Shown: in pieces, positions 48,550 through 59,233 of the stretch | Layout of the letters: each line of letters starts with the position of its first letter | Position numbering within the stretch: the stretch's first letter is position 1 | From: an uncultured Rickettsiella sp. | GTDB lineage: Bacteria > Pseudomonadota > Gammaproteobacteria > Diplorickettsiales > Diplorickettsiaceae | Assembly (NCBI GenBank): GCA_947058615.1 | Contig: CAMSHF010000002.1 | Coordinates: 62,001 to 126,000, forward strand | DNA length: 64,000 nucleotides | Direction: 5' to 3' | The notes under the pieces: generated by a model | The model's database searches: none | Told to the model about the DNA's origin: nothing | Seen by the model: the letters and a program-made list of their open reading frames with translations, nothing else | Made by a program: the position numbers and the translations under genes

Positions 48550-49377
48550 TTATTTCTTTTTACGCCGCTGCACAATCATTTTTGCATTTCGTTTATTTCG
48601 ACGGGTTTTATAACCTTTAGTCGGAAGACCCCAAGGGCTCACAGGATGCCGCCCTCCCGAAGTTTTACCTTCACCCCCCCCATGTGGATGATCAACGGGA
48701 TTCATAGCGACACCTCTAACTGTGGGGCGAACACCGCGCCAACGCGCTGCGCCGGCCTTACCTAAAGAACGTAAATTATGGTCGTTATTACTGACTATTC
48801 CTATGCTTGCTTTGCATTCCACAGGTACTTTTCGTAACTCCCCCGACCGAAGCCGTATAGTAGCATAATCACCTTCGCGCGCAATAAGCTGAACATAGGC
48901 GCCTGCGCTACGAGCCAATTGAGCACCCTTTCCAGGCTTCATTTCAATAGCATGTAATACTGTTCCTACTGGAATATTACGCAAAGGTAATGAATTACCG
49001 GGACGTATCAAAGCATCAGACCCTGACATTACCGACATACCTACCTTAAGTTCACTCGGAGCCAGAATATAACGTCTCTCACCATCTGGATATAATATCA
49101 AAGCAATGTGCGCAGTCCGATTTGGATCATACTCTATCCTTTCAGCACGTCCTTTTATGCCCTCTTTATCTCGTTTAAAGTCAATTAAGCGGTACTGTTG
49201 CTTATGCCCTCCACCTTGATGACGGATTGTAATTCTTCCCTGATTGTTACGCCCACCTTTCTTAGGTTTTGTGCACAATAAATTGCGATAGGGCTTACCT
49301 TTATAAAGATCTACTTTTGTGACCTCAACAACAAAGCGACGGCCTGGTGAAGTTGGATTTGCTTTTTTAGTAGGCAT
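48550..49377 (-). CDS. rplB: Large subunit protein uL2
   Basis: 275 residues, needed for subunit association and peptidyl transfer. The signature [20 protein letters not shown] contains the essential histidine, and the N-terminal half has [19 protein letters not shown]. Confidence 0.99.
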   Translation of the reverse strand: MPTKKANPTSPGRRFVVEVTKVDLYKGKPYRNLLCTKPKKGGRNNQGRITIRHQGGGHKQQYRLIDFKRDKEGIKGRAERIEYDPNRTAHIALILYPDGERRYILAPSELKVGMSVMSGSDALIRPGNSLPLRNIPVGTVLHAIEMKPGKGAQLARSAGAYVQLIAREGDYATIRLRSGELRKVPVECKASIGIVSNNDHNLRSLGKAGAARWRGVRPTVRGVAMNPVDHPHGGGEGKTSGGRHPVSPWGLPTKGYKTRRNKRNAKMIVQRRKKK

Positions 49378-49392
49378 AGTACTTAATTCTCT

Positions 49393-49707
49393 CTATTTTG
49401 TTCCGGTAAAATCAATGTCGTAACCTTGCTCTAAGCCTACATAAGCCTTTTTCCAACCCTTTAATTGACCTTCAACCTGCTTAAAACGGCGGTTTTTAGC
49501 TTTAACATTCAATAACTGAACCGCATTGACTTTAACTTTAAATAAAATTTCTACTGCTTGTTTAATCTCTGACTTAGTCGCATTTTTTAACACTTTAAAG
49601 ACAAACTGATGGTGTTTATCAGCCAACATTGTTGATTTTTCAGATAAATGAGGCCGCTCTATAATCTTAAACCGGCGCAATTGCTGAGTTAGGGAAATAT
49701 TCGTCAT
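49393..49707 (-). CDS. rplW: Large subunit protein uL23
   Basis: 104 residues at the tunnel exit, docking site for trigger factor and [23 protein letters not shown] and [18 protein letters not shown] are typical. Its start overlaps the rplD 3' end by 4 nt. Confidence 0.97.
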   Translation of the reverse strand: MTNISLTQQLRRFKIIERPHLSEKSTMLADKHHQFVFKVLKNATKSEIKQAVEILFKVKVNAVQLLNVKAKNRRFKQVEGQLKGWKKAYVGLEQGYDIDFTGTK

Positions 49708-50321
49708 GCCAAGAGTTCCTCAATTTTTTTTAAAGCAGACGCAGTAATTAATACCTTTTCATAATGGATTAGGTTAACAGGATTAATTGTTTCAACATCC
49801 GTTAATTCTATCTTATGTAAATTTCGCGCAGCTAAATAAATATTTTCATTAACTTCATCAAGAACAATAAGTGTTTTTTGATCAATATTGAACACTTTAA
49901 GTTTAGCTACTAAGTCTCGTGTTTTAGCTTTCTCAAGTTCAAAAGACTCTAAAACTATAAACCGCCCTTGCCTCAATAATTCTGAGCAAATGGAACGCAT
50001 TGCTGCACGGTACATTTTTTTATTTACTTTTTGCGTAAAGTCTTGTGTACTTGCTGCAAAGGTAACGCCACCACTACGCCATAAAGGGCTACGAATAGTA
50101 CCCGCTCTGGCCCTACCCATTCCTTTTTGTTTCCATGGCTTTTTCCCACCACCGCTCACTGCGGCGCGATTTTTTTGAGCCCGCGTCCCTTGACGTCCGC
50201 CTGCTAAATAAGCAGTGACCACTTGATGAATCAAAGGTTCATTAAAACGACATCCAAAGACCGCATCTGACAACTTCAGTGCTTGGTTATCGCCATTCTT
50301 TGTAAATAAAGCCACTTGCAT
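49704..50321 (-). CDS. rplD: Large subunit protein uL4
   Basis: 205 residues. The tunnel loop is [20 protein letters not shown], intact as in macrolide-sensitive strains. In E. coli L4 represses the S10 operon through the rpsJ leader. Here rpsJ follows tuf by 18 bp, so no such leader exists. Confidence 0.98.
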   Translation of the reverse strand: MQVALFTKNGDNQALKLSDAVFGCRFNEPLIHQVVTAYLAGGRQGTRAQKNRAAVSGGGKKPWKQKGMGRARAGTIRSPLWRSGGVTFAASTQDFTQKVNKKMYRAAMRSICSELLRQGRFIVLESFELEKAKTRDLVAKLKVFNIDQKTLIVLDEVNENIYLAARNLHKIELTDVETINPVNLIHYEKVLITASALKKIEELLA

Positions 50322-50369
50322 AAAGCCATTCCAAAAATTTATAGTTAAATTTAATCCCCAAAAATGAGA

Positions 50370-51062
50370 TCAATTTTTATTTTGTTTATTCTTTTTTCTT
50401 ACTGCAGGTCTAACAATCACTTTTCCACCTGGAGCTCCCGGGATGGCACCTTTTACATACAGTAAATTTCGAATCACATCAATCCGAACTAGTTTCAAAG
50501 ATTGAATGGTACGGCGGCGATTTCCCAATTGCCCTGCCATTTTCTTTCCTTTAAAAACTCGGCCAGGAGATTGACGTTGGCCAATCGAACCATGAGCACG
50601 GTGAGACAAAGAATTTCCATGCGTAGCATCTTGCATGGAGAACTTATAGCGTTTAACAGGCCCTGAGAACCCTTTTCCTTTCGTAATACCGATCACATCG
50701 ACCCATTCGAGTGAATCAAATATATCAACAGTAACCTCTTTTCCTGGTAATAAAGCGGCATCGCCTTCACCTTGCTCATCTTCACTTTTGCCTTTCTTTT
50801 GTCCCTCTATAGGAAACTCCCAAAGACCATCTCCAGGCTCAACATTTGCCTTGGCAAAATGACCTGCTTTAGGTTTATTAAGGCGCGAAGAAGATTTTTT
50901 ATCCGTGGTTACTTGAACAGATTCATAGCCATCACGTTCTTTAGTTTTAACTTGAACTACACGGTTAGGCAGTATTTCAATAACAGTAACAGGTATCGCT
51001 TCATTATTTTCAGCATATATCTGCGTCATACCGCACTTTCGACCGATTAAACCCATTATCAT
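50370..51062 (-). CDS. rplC: Large subunit protein uL3, with a charged insertion
   Basis: 230 residues against 209 in E. coli. [14 protein letters not shown] opens it and [20 protein letters not shown] carries the glutamine region methylated by PrmB, whose gene is also in this window. The extra residues lie at ~87-106 ([16 protein letters not shown]), where E. coli has a short strand connection. The ATG at 51062 is preferred, with AGG about ten bases upstream. Confidence 0.98.
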   Translation of the reverse strand: MIMGLIGRKCGMTQIYAENNEAIPVTVIEILPNRVVQVKTKERDGYESVQVTTDKKSSSRLNKPKAGHFAKANVEPGDGLWEFPIEGQKKGKSEDEQGEGDAALLPGKEVTVDIFDSLEWVDVIGITKGKGFSGPVKRYKFSMQDATHGNSLSHRAHGSIGQRQSPGRVFKGKKMAGQLGNRRRTIQSLKLVRIDVIRNLLYVKGAIPGAPGGKVIVRPAVRKKNKQNKN

Positions 51063-51100
51063 AACTAAATACCTTCACTGAATTAGCATTCTTAAGAAAC

Positions 51101-51454
51101 TTACTTGTTTTTTTTATCGCTTTTCTCTTTCTTGTCACTCATGGTGCGAAGCTCAATACTCACTTCTGAAGGTAAATCATCCAGACGCTTAAGTGCATCG
51201 GCTGTCTTATCCGTTGAAGCGTAAACATCGATTAAACGTTTATGTATGCGGATTTCATACTGATCACGCGCATCTTTATCAACATGCGGTGAGGTATTAA
51301 TTGTTAACTTTTTAATCTTTGTTGGTAAAGGTATAGGGCTTATGATGGCACCCGTACGTTTTAATGAACTTACAATCTTTTCAGTTGCTTTATCCACTAA
51401 ACGATGATCATAGGCATGTAACACTATACGAAAATCTTGATTTTGTAACGACAT
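51101..51454 (-). CDS. rpsJ: Small subunit protein uS10
   Basis: Part of the 30S head and of NusB-S10 antitermination. The 117 residues include the family core [28 protein letters not shown]-like SPIPLPTKI and the [14 protein letters not shown] signature. It ends in a lysine-rich tail ([11 protein letters not shown]) not found in E. coli (103 residues). Starts 18 bp after tuf. Confidence 0.98.
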   Translation of the reverse strand: MSLQNQDFRIVLHAYDHRLVDKATEKIVSSLKRTGAIISPIPLPTKIKKLTINTSPHVDKDARDQYEIRIHKRLIDVYASTDKTADALKRLDDLPSEVSIELRTMSDKKEKSDKKNK

Positions 51455-51472
51455 AATATTTCCTACTAAGCT

Positions 51473-52684
51473 CTAGGCCCTTTTTCCTTTCTTAATGAGT
51501 TTAGATACAACGCCCGACCCTACCGTTTTACCACCTTCACGAATAGCAAAGCGCAAGCCTTGTTCCATTGCAACACCGTATTCATTCATCAAGGTTACGG
51601 TAATTTTGACATTTTCTCCTGGCATAACCATTTCAGAATCTTGAGGAAGCTTAATTGTTCCTGTAACATCGGTTGTTCTGAAATAAAATTGCGGTTTGTA
51701 ATTATTCATGAAGGCAGTATGACGACCCCCTTCTTCCTTAGTTAATACGTAAATTTCAGCTTCAAATTCTGTCCAAGCCTCCACTGTGCCCGGCTTAGCT
51801 AATACTTGTCCGCGCTCTACATCTTCACGCTTTAACCCTCTAATTAACGCCCCTATGTTGTCGCCTGCTTGTCCTTGGTCTAAAGACTTACAAAACATTT
51901 CTACGCCGGTCACTGCCGTATCTTGAACCGCCCTTAAGCCCACAACTTCTACTGGATCACCCACTTTCACAACCCCACGCTCAACACGACCAGTCACCAC
52001 GGTTCCACGCCCTGAAATCGTAAACACATCTTCAATAGGCATTAGGAATGGCTTATTTATATCACGCGTTGGCTCAGGAAAATATTCATCCATTGCCTTA
52101 ACTAGGGCAAGAATACCACCCTTTTCACGGTCATCATTTTTATCTTCGAGCGCTATCTTAGCGGATCCCCGAATAACAGGGATCTTATCACCGGGAAACT
52201 CATATTTAGAGAGTAATTCTCGAATTTCCATTTCCACTAAATCAAGTAATTCGGCATCATCTACCATGTCGCACTTATTCATAAACACAACAATATTAGG
52301 CACATTTACTTGTCGAGCTAATAAAATATGTTCACGTGTTTGCGGCATAGGTCCGTCTGCTGCACTTACCACAAGTATTGCACCATCCATTTGCGCAGCC
52401 CCGGTAATCATATTTTTAACATAATCCGCGTGGCCAGGACAATCTACATGCGCATAGTGGCGCTTTTCGCTTTCATACTCGACATGCGAAGTCGAAATTG
52501 TAATCCCACGAGCCTTTTCTTCAGGCGCTTTATCAATTTTATCAAAAGCAATCGCTTCTCCACCAAACTTTTCTGCCATACATTTGGTGATCGCTGCTGT
52601 CAATGTTGTCTTACCATGATCAACGTGGCCTATAGTGCCCACATTTAAATGGGGTTTATTTCGTACAAACTTTCCAGTGGCCAT
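51473..52684 (-). CDS. tuf: Elongation factor Tu
   Basis: Delivers aminoacyl-tRNA to the ribosome. The 403 residues include the G motifs [26 protein letters not shown] and SA(K), then domains II-III ending [13 protein letters not shown]. It is ~9 residues longer than E. coli EF-Tu (394), mainly through the [10 protein letters not shown] loop in the G domain. Fourth gene of the str operon; no second copy is in the window. Confidence 0.98.
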   Translation of the reverse strand: MATGKFVRNKPHLNVGTIGHVDHGKTTLTAAITKCMAEKFGGEAIAFDKIDKAPEEKARGITISTSHVEYESEKRHYAHVDCPGHADYVKNMITGAAQMDGAILVVSAADGPMPQTREHILLARQVNVPNIVVFMNKCDMVDDAELLDLVEMEIRELLSKYEFPGDKIPVIRGSAKIALEDKNDDREKGGILALVKAMDEYFPEPTRDINKPFLMPIEDVFTISGRGTVVTGRVERGVVKVGDPVEVVGLRAVQDTAVTGVEMFCKSLDQGQAGDNIGALIRGLKREDVERGQVLAKPGTVEAWTEFEAEIYVLTKEEGGRHTAFMNNYKPQFYFRTTDVTGTIKLPQDSEMVMPGENVKITVTLMNEYGVAMEQGLRFAIREGGKTVGSGVVSKLIKKGKRA

Positions 52685-52705
52685 AATTTTTTACCTCAAT
52701 TTCTA

Positions 52706-54820
52706 TTAATTACTCTCATCTTTTCTGCGAATAATACCATCCGCAACGTTAGTGGGCGCTTCGTTATATTTACCAAACTCCATCGTATAGGTAGCACGCC
52801 CTTGCGTTGCTGACCGTAAGTCTGTGGCATAACCAAACATTTCAGAAAGTGGCACTTCTGCACGTATCATTTTTCCACCTCCCGCAGGTAAGTCTTCCAT
52901 CCCTTGTAAAATACCACGGCGACGATTTAGATCCCCCATAACATCACCCATATATTCTTCAGGCGTCACTACTTCAACTTTCATAATAGGCTCCAGCAAA
53001 ACGGGCGCCGCTTTGCGTGCGCCTTCTTTAAAAGCCATAGAGCCCGCTATCTTGAAAGCCATTTCACTCGAATCAACATCATGGTAAGTCCCATCAAAAA
53101 GTGTAACCTTAACATCGACTACGGGGTAGCCCGCTATCACACCATTTTCTAATTGCTCTTTTATACCTTTATCCACAGCGGGAATATATTCTTTAGGAAT
53201 AACCCCTCCCACAATGGCATTTTCAAATTCGTATCCTTTGCCTGCTTCTAAAGGCTCGAGCTTTATCCATACATGTCCGTATTGACCGCGACCACCACTT
53301 TGTCGAACAAATTTTCCTTCTTGTTCAACCGATTTACGGATAGTTTCCCGGTAAGCAACCTGTGGTTTACCTACATTTGCCTCGACACTAAATTCTCGCT
53401 TCATTCGGTCAACAATAATTTCTAAATGAAGTTCCCCCATTCCAGATATAATTGTCTGGCCAGATTCTTCATCGACCCGTACTCGAAAAGAAGGATCTTC
53501 TTGCGCTAACTTACTAAGTGCAATCGACATCTTTTCCTGATCTGCCTTGGTTTTAGGCTCTACCGCAATGGATATAACGGGCTCAGGAAACTCCATTTTC
53601 TCTAATGTAATAATGTTATCCGGATCGGACAGTGTATCACCTGTGGTTGTATATTTTAAACCTACGGCAGCGGCAATATCTCCCGCTCGCACTTCCTTTA
53701 TTTCCTCACGCGTATTAGCGTGCATTTGTACGAGACGACCTATGCGTTCCTTTTTACTTTTAACTGGGTTGTAAACACTATCGCCGCCCTTTACAACACC
53801 TGAATAAACTCGGAAATAGACCAGAGAACCCACAAAAGGATCAGTCGCTATCTTAAAAGCCAATGCAGCAAAAGGCGCATCGTCAACAGAAGACCTTTCT
53901 GCAACTGTCTGATTTGCATCATCAAGCACCCCTTTTATAGCCGCAACATCATTAGGTGCTGGCAAATACTCAATAACGGCATCTAGCATTGCCTGTACAC
54001 CCTTATTCTTAAAGGCTGAACCACAAAGCACTGGTACAATCTTGTTATTTAAGGTTAGCATGCGTACCGCCTGCTTGACCTCATCGATAGTAAATTTTTC
54101 ACCACTAAGATAACGCTCTGTCATCTCTTCTGAAGCTTCAGCAACTGTCTCAATCAATTTTTCATGCCAAGTTTCACACTCAGCTTTTAGATTATCGGGA
54201 ATATCTCGATATTCAAAACGCATACCTTGCGTACTTTCATCCCAGTAAACCGCCTTCATTTGCACTAAATCGACGACACCTTCAAAATTTTCTTCCGCAC
54301 CTATCGGGATATGGATAGGAATCGGACGTCCCCCTAAACGTTTGGTAATCTGTTCTACCACGCGTAGAAAATTAGCTCCTGCTCTATCCATCTTATTAAC
54401 AAAAGCCAGACGCGGCACGTTATATTTATTGGCTTGACGCCATACTGTTTCAGACTGTGGCTCAACACCACTTACGGCACAAAAGACAACACAAGCCCCA
54501 TCCAGAACACGTAGCGAACGCTCAACTTCAATAGTAAAATCAACATGTCCTGGCGTATCAATGATATTGATACGGTGCTGAGGGAATTGATGAGCCATAC
54601 CATCCCAAAAGCAAGTCGTTGCAGCCGATGTGATCGTAATACCCCGCTCCTGCTCTTGAGCCATCCAGTCCATAATAGCTGTACCTTCATGGACTTCACC
54701 AAGCTTATGGGATATACCCGTGTAAAATAAAATTCGTTCTGTTGTTGTTGTTTTCCCCGCATCAATATGGGCAATAATACCAATATTTCGATAGCGCTCT
54801 ATGGGTGTTTGTCGATCCAC
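52706..54820 (-). CDS. fusA: Elongation factor G
   Basis: Drives translocation and ribosome recycling. The 704 residues carry [32 protein letters not shown] and the domain IV/V sequence [15 protein letters not shown]. Length and domains are standard. Lies between rpsG and tuf. Confidence 0.99.
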   Translation of the reverse strand: MDRQTPIERYRNIGIIAHIDAGKTTTTERILFYTGISHKLGEVHEGTAIMDWMAQEQERGITITSAATTCFWDGMAHQFPQHRINIIDTPGHVDFTIEVERSLRVLDGACVVFCAVSGVEPQSETVWRQANKYNVPRLAFVNKMDRAGANFLRVVEQITKRLGGRPIPIHIPIGAEENFEGVVDLVQMKAVYWDESTQGMRFEYRDIPDNLKAECETWHEKLIETVAEASEEMTERYLSGEKFTIDEVKQAVRMLTLNNKIVPVLCGSAFKNKGVQAMLDAVIEYLPAPNDVAAIKGVLDDANQTVAERSSVDDAPFAALAFKIATDPFVGSLVYFRVYSGVVKGGDSVYNPVKSKKERIGRLVQMHANTREEIKEVRAGDIAAAVGLKYTTTGDTLSDPDNIITLEKMEFPEPVISIAVEPKTKADQEKMSIALSKLAQEDPSFRVRVDEESGQTIISGMGELHLEIIVDRMKREFSVEANVGKPQVAYRETIRKSVEQEGKFVRQSGGRGQYGHVWIKLEPLEAGKGYEFENAIVGGVIPKEYIPAVDKGIKEQLENGVIAGYPVVDVKVTLFDGTYHDVDSSEMAFKIAGSMAFKEGARKAAPVLLEPIMKVEVVTPEEYMGDVMGDLNRRRGILQGMEDLPAGGGKMIRAEVPLSEMFGYATDLRSATQGRATYTMEFGKYNEAPTNVADGIIRRKDESN

Positions 54821-54846
54821 ACTCAGTACCTATTAAATTTTTTAAA

Positions 54847-55401
54847 TCAACCGAACCTAAAATGAGCAAAAGCTTGATTAGCCTTAGCCATACGGTGCGT
54901 ATCTTCTCGTTTTTTCACTGCAATGCCTTTATTGTCATAAGCATCTAAAATTTCAGCTGACAATCGCTGAGCCATTGTTTTTTCACTACGCTGACTTGCT
55001 GCTACCTTTAACCAACGCATAGCCAAAGCCGTACGCCGCGATGGACGCACTTCAACTGGAATTTGATAAGTCGAACCGCCAACACGCCTCGCCCTTACCT
55101 CGACGTTAGGACGGATGTTATCTAGTGCCTGATCAAAAATATCGAGTAATGCACTTGAATCAAAAGCCTGTCTTCCACTACCGTCTTCACCTTCTGCTTC
55201 ACCATCTTCTCTATCTACAGTTTTTTTAGACTTATCTTTTAAACGGGCATCCAAGCGCTCTAAAGCACCGTATACGATTTTTTCCGCAACTGCTTTTTTT
55301 CCATTCTTCATAACTGAATTAATAAACTTACTTAATAACTCACTTTTATAGAGGGGATCAGGCAGGATAACCCTTTTAGCAGCAACACGTCTTCTTGGCA
55401 T
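54847..55401 (-). CDS. rpsG: Small subunit protein uS7, with an acidic insertion
   Basis: Organises the 30S head and, in E. coli, represses the str operon at the rpsL-rpsG junction. [20 protein letters not shown] opens it and [19 protein letters not shown] is diagnostic. It has 184 residues; ~27 extra lie at ~55-83 ([16 protein letters not shown]), between the second helix and [11 protein letters not shown]. The insertion keeps frame and neighbours are normal, so the gene is probably functional. Confidence 0.98.
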   Translation of the reverse strand: MPRRRVAAKRVILPDPLYKSELLSKFINSVMKNGKKAVAEKIVYGALERLDARLKDKSKKTVDREDGEAEGEDGSGRQAFDSSALLDIFDQALDNIRPNVEVRARRVGGSTYQIPVEVRPSRRTALAMRWLKVAASQRSEKTMAQRLSAEILDAYDNKGIAVKKREDTHRMAKANQAFAHFRFG

Positions 55402-55424
55402 AATTCAAATCCTAGCTATTTAAT

Positions 55425-55802
55425 TTATTTATCTTTAGGCCTTTTAGCACCATATTTAGAGCGGCCTTGCTTTCGACCTGATACTCCTGAAGTATCTAAA
55501 GCGCCTCGCACAACATGATAACGAACACCCGGTAAATCTTTTACCCGCCCGCCACGCATAAGAATAACAGAGTGCTCTTGAAGGTTGTGACCCTCACCAC
55601 CGATATAGGTCGTGACCTCCATTCCATTGGTTAAACGAACCCGAGCAACCTTACGTAAGGCCGAGTTTGGCTTTTTAGGTGTAACCGTATAGACACGCGT
55701 ACAAACCCCTCTTTTTTGGGGGCATTGACCTAACGCGGGAACCATGGATTTAGTGCGTCTTTGCACACGCGGTTTTCGTACTAACTGGTTAATTGTGGCC
55801 AT
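55425..55802 (-). CDS. rpsL: Small subunit protein uS12
   Basis: Decoding-centre protein, 125 residues. The loop [11 protein letters not shown] keeps the wild-type lysine (K43) and the second loop [11 protein letters not shown] and [13 protein letters not shown] are intact, so no streptomycin-resistance change is seen. First gene of the str operon; the leader from the likely start site is ~145 nt. Confidence 0.99.
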   Translation of the reverse strand: MATINQLVRKPRVQRRTKSMVPALGQCPQKRGVCTRVYTVTPKKPNSALRKVARVRLTNGMEVTTYIGGEGHNLQEHSVILMRGGRVKDLPGVRYHVVRGALDTSGVSGRKQGRSKYGAKRPKDK

Positions 55803-55952
55803 GTCATCTCTTTACTCAAAAATGCAGCTTAAATCTACTCTGAATACTTTCTTTCTTAGTCAAAACAAGTTTTTATTTGCTGTTACAACTCAATTTTTTA
55901 GGCGTTTTAGTAAGCTCAAAAAATCTTTCTTCATCGAACGAAGAGGGGCGAG

Positions 55953-55981
55953 ATTGTAAAGAGAGCGCTCTAAGATGTCAA
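55953..55981 (-). promoter_or_regulatory. Strong sigma70 promoter of the str (ribosomal) operon
   Basis: On the minus strand TTGACA (55976-55981) and TACAAT (55953-55958) are exactly 17 bp apart, followed by the GC-rich CTCGCCCC, the discriminator type of stringently controlled promoters. The spacer contains the perfect palindrome AGAGCGCTCT. The predicted start is ~145 bp before rpsL. The remaining part of the 316-bp gap (55982-56118) shows no gene and no clear terminator for the effector gene beyond it. Confidence 0.88.
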
Positions 55982-56118
55982 GTATCAGGATTGCTTTCCG
56001 TGTTTAATTTTCGCACTTATTTTGTGTGTTTTCTAGTCTCCTTATCACTACAAAGAACGGAAAAATAAATTTTACTGAAAAACGTAAACTTTCACATATT
56101 GATGGGGAAGTCATTCTT

Positions 56119-58884
56119 TTAACTGAAGCGATACTGAGCTAGCTCATCAGGCTGCTCTTCAGTCTGTGTTGATTTCTTAAAAAATTGAGAATTAACACCA
56201 GATCTCCATCTTTCGTTTAGATCAGGAGTCGTTTTGATGTGCTTATCCAAATAACGTTTAATAGCCGCCAACAGCAACTGTAAATAGTGTATAAAAGCTT
56301 CTAAAAAATTGGACTTTTTAAAAAATAACGGCTTAAACGCATCGATACAATCTACATTGGCACTTTGAAGCTCGACTGCTAAATTATAGCCTTTACCTTT
56401 AACTTCACTTAGATTCAGCAAAAGGCAAGATTGGGTTTGACAATGGTAATTTCCATTTTGGAACTGAACACACTCGCCTGTTTCTACATCTTTTTTTTCT
56501 TTATAGGTGTCAATCGTTTCAATTTGAATACCTTGGTGTTTTTTGGACCAGGAAAAATTTATCTGCATTTCAGGTTGCCCAATAATAGCTTTTTTATTTA
56601 GATATTGATTAACTAAGTCTATACTGACTTTTTGAATAGCATGTGGAAAACCTCCATGATGAAAAGTATAAAGAGCGAGTGCGTTGTAATGTTCTTTTAA
56701 ATCCTGGCATTTTATCTGCGCTAGCAGATGAGTTTCAATAAATGCAGATAGATCCTCCCCGTCTTTAAAGCTTTTATCCTTTCGTAGCACCTTAACCTGC
56801 TTTCCGTTGATAAAATAACTTTCCCAATTCCTCCGCCAATCAGCAAGCGTGACATTTACACCTAAGGAACTATTGGTTGTCTTATTTTTTATATCCTGCA
56901 AATCTGATTTTAAGGCTCGATGATCAAAGGTTTCCTTTTTTGAACTGTTTACTGCTTTAGGTTTATTTAGACGTGCTAATTGGGTTTCTGATTGTACACG
57001 TTTAACATCTAATTTTAGATCACCAGGAAAAAAACAAGTGGCTTTAACTAAACCTGCTGCACTCGGTGCATTTTTTGCAGCCACTGTTTGCTGATGACCT
57101 GAGTCGTAAAGCACTTTTAATAGTTTTAAATAGCGCTCTCTATGAACGTTATCATCATAATACAAAGGAAATTGTTTGTATTGATCATAATAAATCGCTG
57201 CCGCATCCGCTGCTATAGAGGCACCACCCGTACGATCCTTTCCACTTTTACACGCTATCCAAGCCGCACCCTTCAAGCAATTAACAATTATTATCTCAGC
57301 AGAACTTCTCAGCTGTGGCTTGTGGCGTTCATCCGCTGCAAAGACACCTTGGCCACTTGGTATAGATAATAAGCTATGTAAGGCATGTACTAATTGCAGT
57401 GTATTTTCATCTAAAAAGGCTTTAATATCTGGGCTTAGTAAAGCTTTAACCTGCTCAATGATGGATTTTTTACGATTAGCAGAAAGCTCCCTAGCTTCTT
57501 CGCAAAATCTAAGTTCTTCAATTAATTTACTTTGAAGAAAGCTTAACTCCGGTTCAGCCAAGTCTTTTAAAATATGAGACAATCTTTCTTCTTTCCAGCG
57601 TTGTCTATTATTCTCAGCGCTTTTTTCATTCTTACTCTTTACTGATTCTAAATAACGTGATATTGCACCTAATAATAATGTGGTGTTTTTCTCATTCCTT
57701 TCAACCTGAGGTTGATACGTTCCAAGATGTCGTAACACATTCAACGGGTGATTTGTCGATAATAAGGTAATTTTATGAAATTTTTGCTTTCCATATTCAA
57801 ACACCTCATTACTCTGGCTAATTAATCCCCATTTTTCTAAAAAATCTTTATAACAAAGCGAATCTTTTTTCTGATCTAATTCTTCTTTATTAAAAAATAG
57901 TGATTTAATTTTATCGTCTTGGATTAGCTTATTTGGATTTGCTAAAGCTTTTTGAAAAAGCTGTACCGCTTTTTCTTTAGTTTCGTAGATTTGTGTATCG
58001 TTATCGCTAGAATCACTGATATATTTAGCCTTGAAATCAGCTGCTTTTCCTGGAGATACAAGTGATTGGGTTAAAATAACAACTTCGCTAAGGGGTTCAG
58101 ACTCACTTTGAGTGTTTATCTTTTCTAGACTTAGTCTGATTTGAGAGGCCACATTGAAACAGGTTAAACGAAGTTGCTCATCCTCAGCGCTCCTCTTATC
58201 TAACAGACCAATTGGCAATTGCGTAGCATGTCGAAAATAAGCGATAACTTGCTTACTCCCCCTCTTACACGCATGAAATGAAGCATTAGCGAGACCAGGA
58301 ATATGGCGTAATGAAGAAGGAATAGAATGAACAATCTTTTCTTGTTGGTTCTCCTCCTCTAGTTTTTTAGTAATTTCTTGAATGCATTTTTTTTCCCATG
58401 CAGGTAAAGATTCAAACCAGGCAGCCTTTACATTTTTACATTCTGAAAGCAATAACTCTTTATCATTGACAGGTTCTTCACTTAAAATTAACGCTAACCT
58501 GTTCGAATCTTTTTCATCTCCTGAAAAATCGGCTTTTGTCTCTAAAAATTCAGCCTCTTTTAAGTACACAGAATAACGTTCAGCATCGACAAGTGTTTGA
58601 AATGGTTTTAGTATAGTATGCTGGTCTAATATTAAAGAATAAGACGCAAGTAAACGTTGAAGTCTCGCTTGGCCAGTCTTAAAAGAAATGCTCTTGCCTG
58701 TAAGGTCGCTCTCAAATTGTTTATTAAGCGCTGCGATTTTTGCAGTTATAGCCTCTAATCGCGCTGAAAATAGAGTGCCTAGCTTCCAGTCTTGCTCAGA
58801 CAAGTGCTTTATCAATAACAACATCCCTGCTTTATAAGACTTGCCACGTTGGATAAAATTTGTAGATAAGTTTTCGATTGACAT
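56119..58884 (-). CDS. SidF/SopB-like CX5R phosphoinositide phosphatase, candidate secreted effector
   Basis: From the ATG at 58884 the protein has 921 residues; a GTG at 58893 is the alternative. The key feature is CKSGKDRTG at 545-553 (Cys545, Arg551), preceded by LKGAAWIA and followed by a helix. This is the P-loop of the SopB/IpgD phosphoinositide phosphatases and of Legionella SidF, which is of similar length (~912). The rest is Lys/Glu-rich and helical, with no signal peptide. Near the C-terminus (~870-892) a hydrophobic segment FLEAFIHYLQLLLAAI could bind membrane, as SidF does. Predicted action is on host phosphoinositides after type IV secretion; substrate and delivery are inferred. 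It interrupts the usual rpoC-rpsL order. Confidence 0.82.
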   Translation of the reverse strand: MSIENLSTNFIQRGKSYKAGMLLLIKHLSEQDWKLGTLFSARLEAITAKIAALNKQFESDLTGKSISFKTGQARLQRLLASYSLILDQHTILKPFQTLVDAERYSVYLKEAEFLETKADFSGDEKDSNRLALILSEEPVNDKELLLSECKNVKAAWFESLPAWEKKCIQEITKKLEEENQQEKIVHSIPSSLRHIPGLANASFHACKRGSKQVIAYFRHATQLPIGLLDKRSAEDEQLRLTCFNVASQIRLSLEKINTQSESEPLSEVVILTQSLVSPGKAADFKAKYISDSSDNDTQIYETKEKAVQLFQKALANPNKLIQDDKIKSLFFNKEELDQKKDSLCYKDFLEKWGLISQSNEVFEYGKQKFHKITLLSTNHPLNVLRHLGTYQPQVERNEKNTTLLLGAISRYLESVKSKNEKSAENNRQRWKEERLSHILKDLAEPELSFLQSKLIEELRFCEEARELSANRKKSIIEQVKALLSPDIKAFLDENTLQLVHALHSLLSIPSGQGVFAADERHKPQLRSSAEIIIVNCLKGAAWIACKSGKDRTGGASIAADAAAIYYDQYKQFPLYYDDNVHRERYLKLLKVLYDSGHQQTVAAKNAPSAAGLVKATCFFPGDLKLDVKRVQSETQLARLNKPKAVNSSKKETFDHRALKSDLQDIKNKTTNSSLGVNVTLADWRRNWESYFINGKQVKVLRKDKSFKDGEDLSAFIETHLLAQIKCQDLKEHYNALALYTFHHGGFPHAIQKVSIDLVNQYLNKKAIIGQPEMQINFSWSKKHQGIQIETIDTYKEKKDVETGECVQFQNGNYHCQTQSCLLLNLSEVKGKGYNLAVELQSANVDCIDAFKPLFFKKSNFLEAFIHYLQLLLAAIKRYLDKHIKTTPDLNERWRSGVNSQFFKKSTQTEEQPDELAQYRFS

Positions 58885-59180
58885 AATTCCCACTCTCTGC
58901 TTCGCTTATAAATTTTATAAATACTCCTAGAAATACTATTCATTTTTATTAATTAAAACATAGCATTATTAACAAAAAATGAATGGCCTCCTAATTGCAC
59001 GCTCAGAATAGGAGAGAGAAAACTAAAAAAGTAGTCGGCACCTCCTCAAAATTCACAACTATTAGGGCTGAAACAAGGAAAGTATGAGCGCAAACTCAAG
59101 GAAAAGTCTACGATTAGTTCTGTTAAATGAGTTGGCAGAAGTCTATTTTACGGGTTAAAAGTACGGCTCGCCATAACCAA
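58885..59180. other. Intergenic stretch between rpoC and the phosphatase-like gene
   Basis: AT-rich, presumably holding the effector promoter; I could not pick a clear one. A 24-codon plus-strand frame at 59084-59158 has AAGGAAAG before its ATG and ends next to the rpoC terminator. It matches nothing I know and may be chance. Confidence 0.4.
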
Positions 59181-59202
59181 AAATGCACCAGAAGGTGCAT
59201 TT
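59181..59202 (-). terminator. Intrinsic terminator of the rpoBC operon
   Basis: AAATGCACC (59181-59189) and GGTGCATTT (59194-59202) form a 9-bp stem with a 4-nt loop, and T runs lie on both sides, so it could work in both directions. It lies about 30 bp after the rpoC stop. Confidence 0.9.
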
Positions 59203-59233
59203 TTTTTAGGCTTGAAAAGTAAAGGAATAATCA

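Noticed and set aside
59084..59158. A 24-codon plus-strand ORF with AAGGAAAG before its ATG, next to the rpoC terminator
   Set aside because: Too short to separate from chance and without any recognisable feature; noted only in the intergenic entry.
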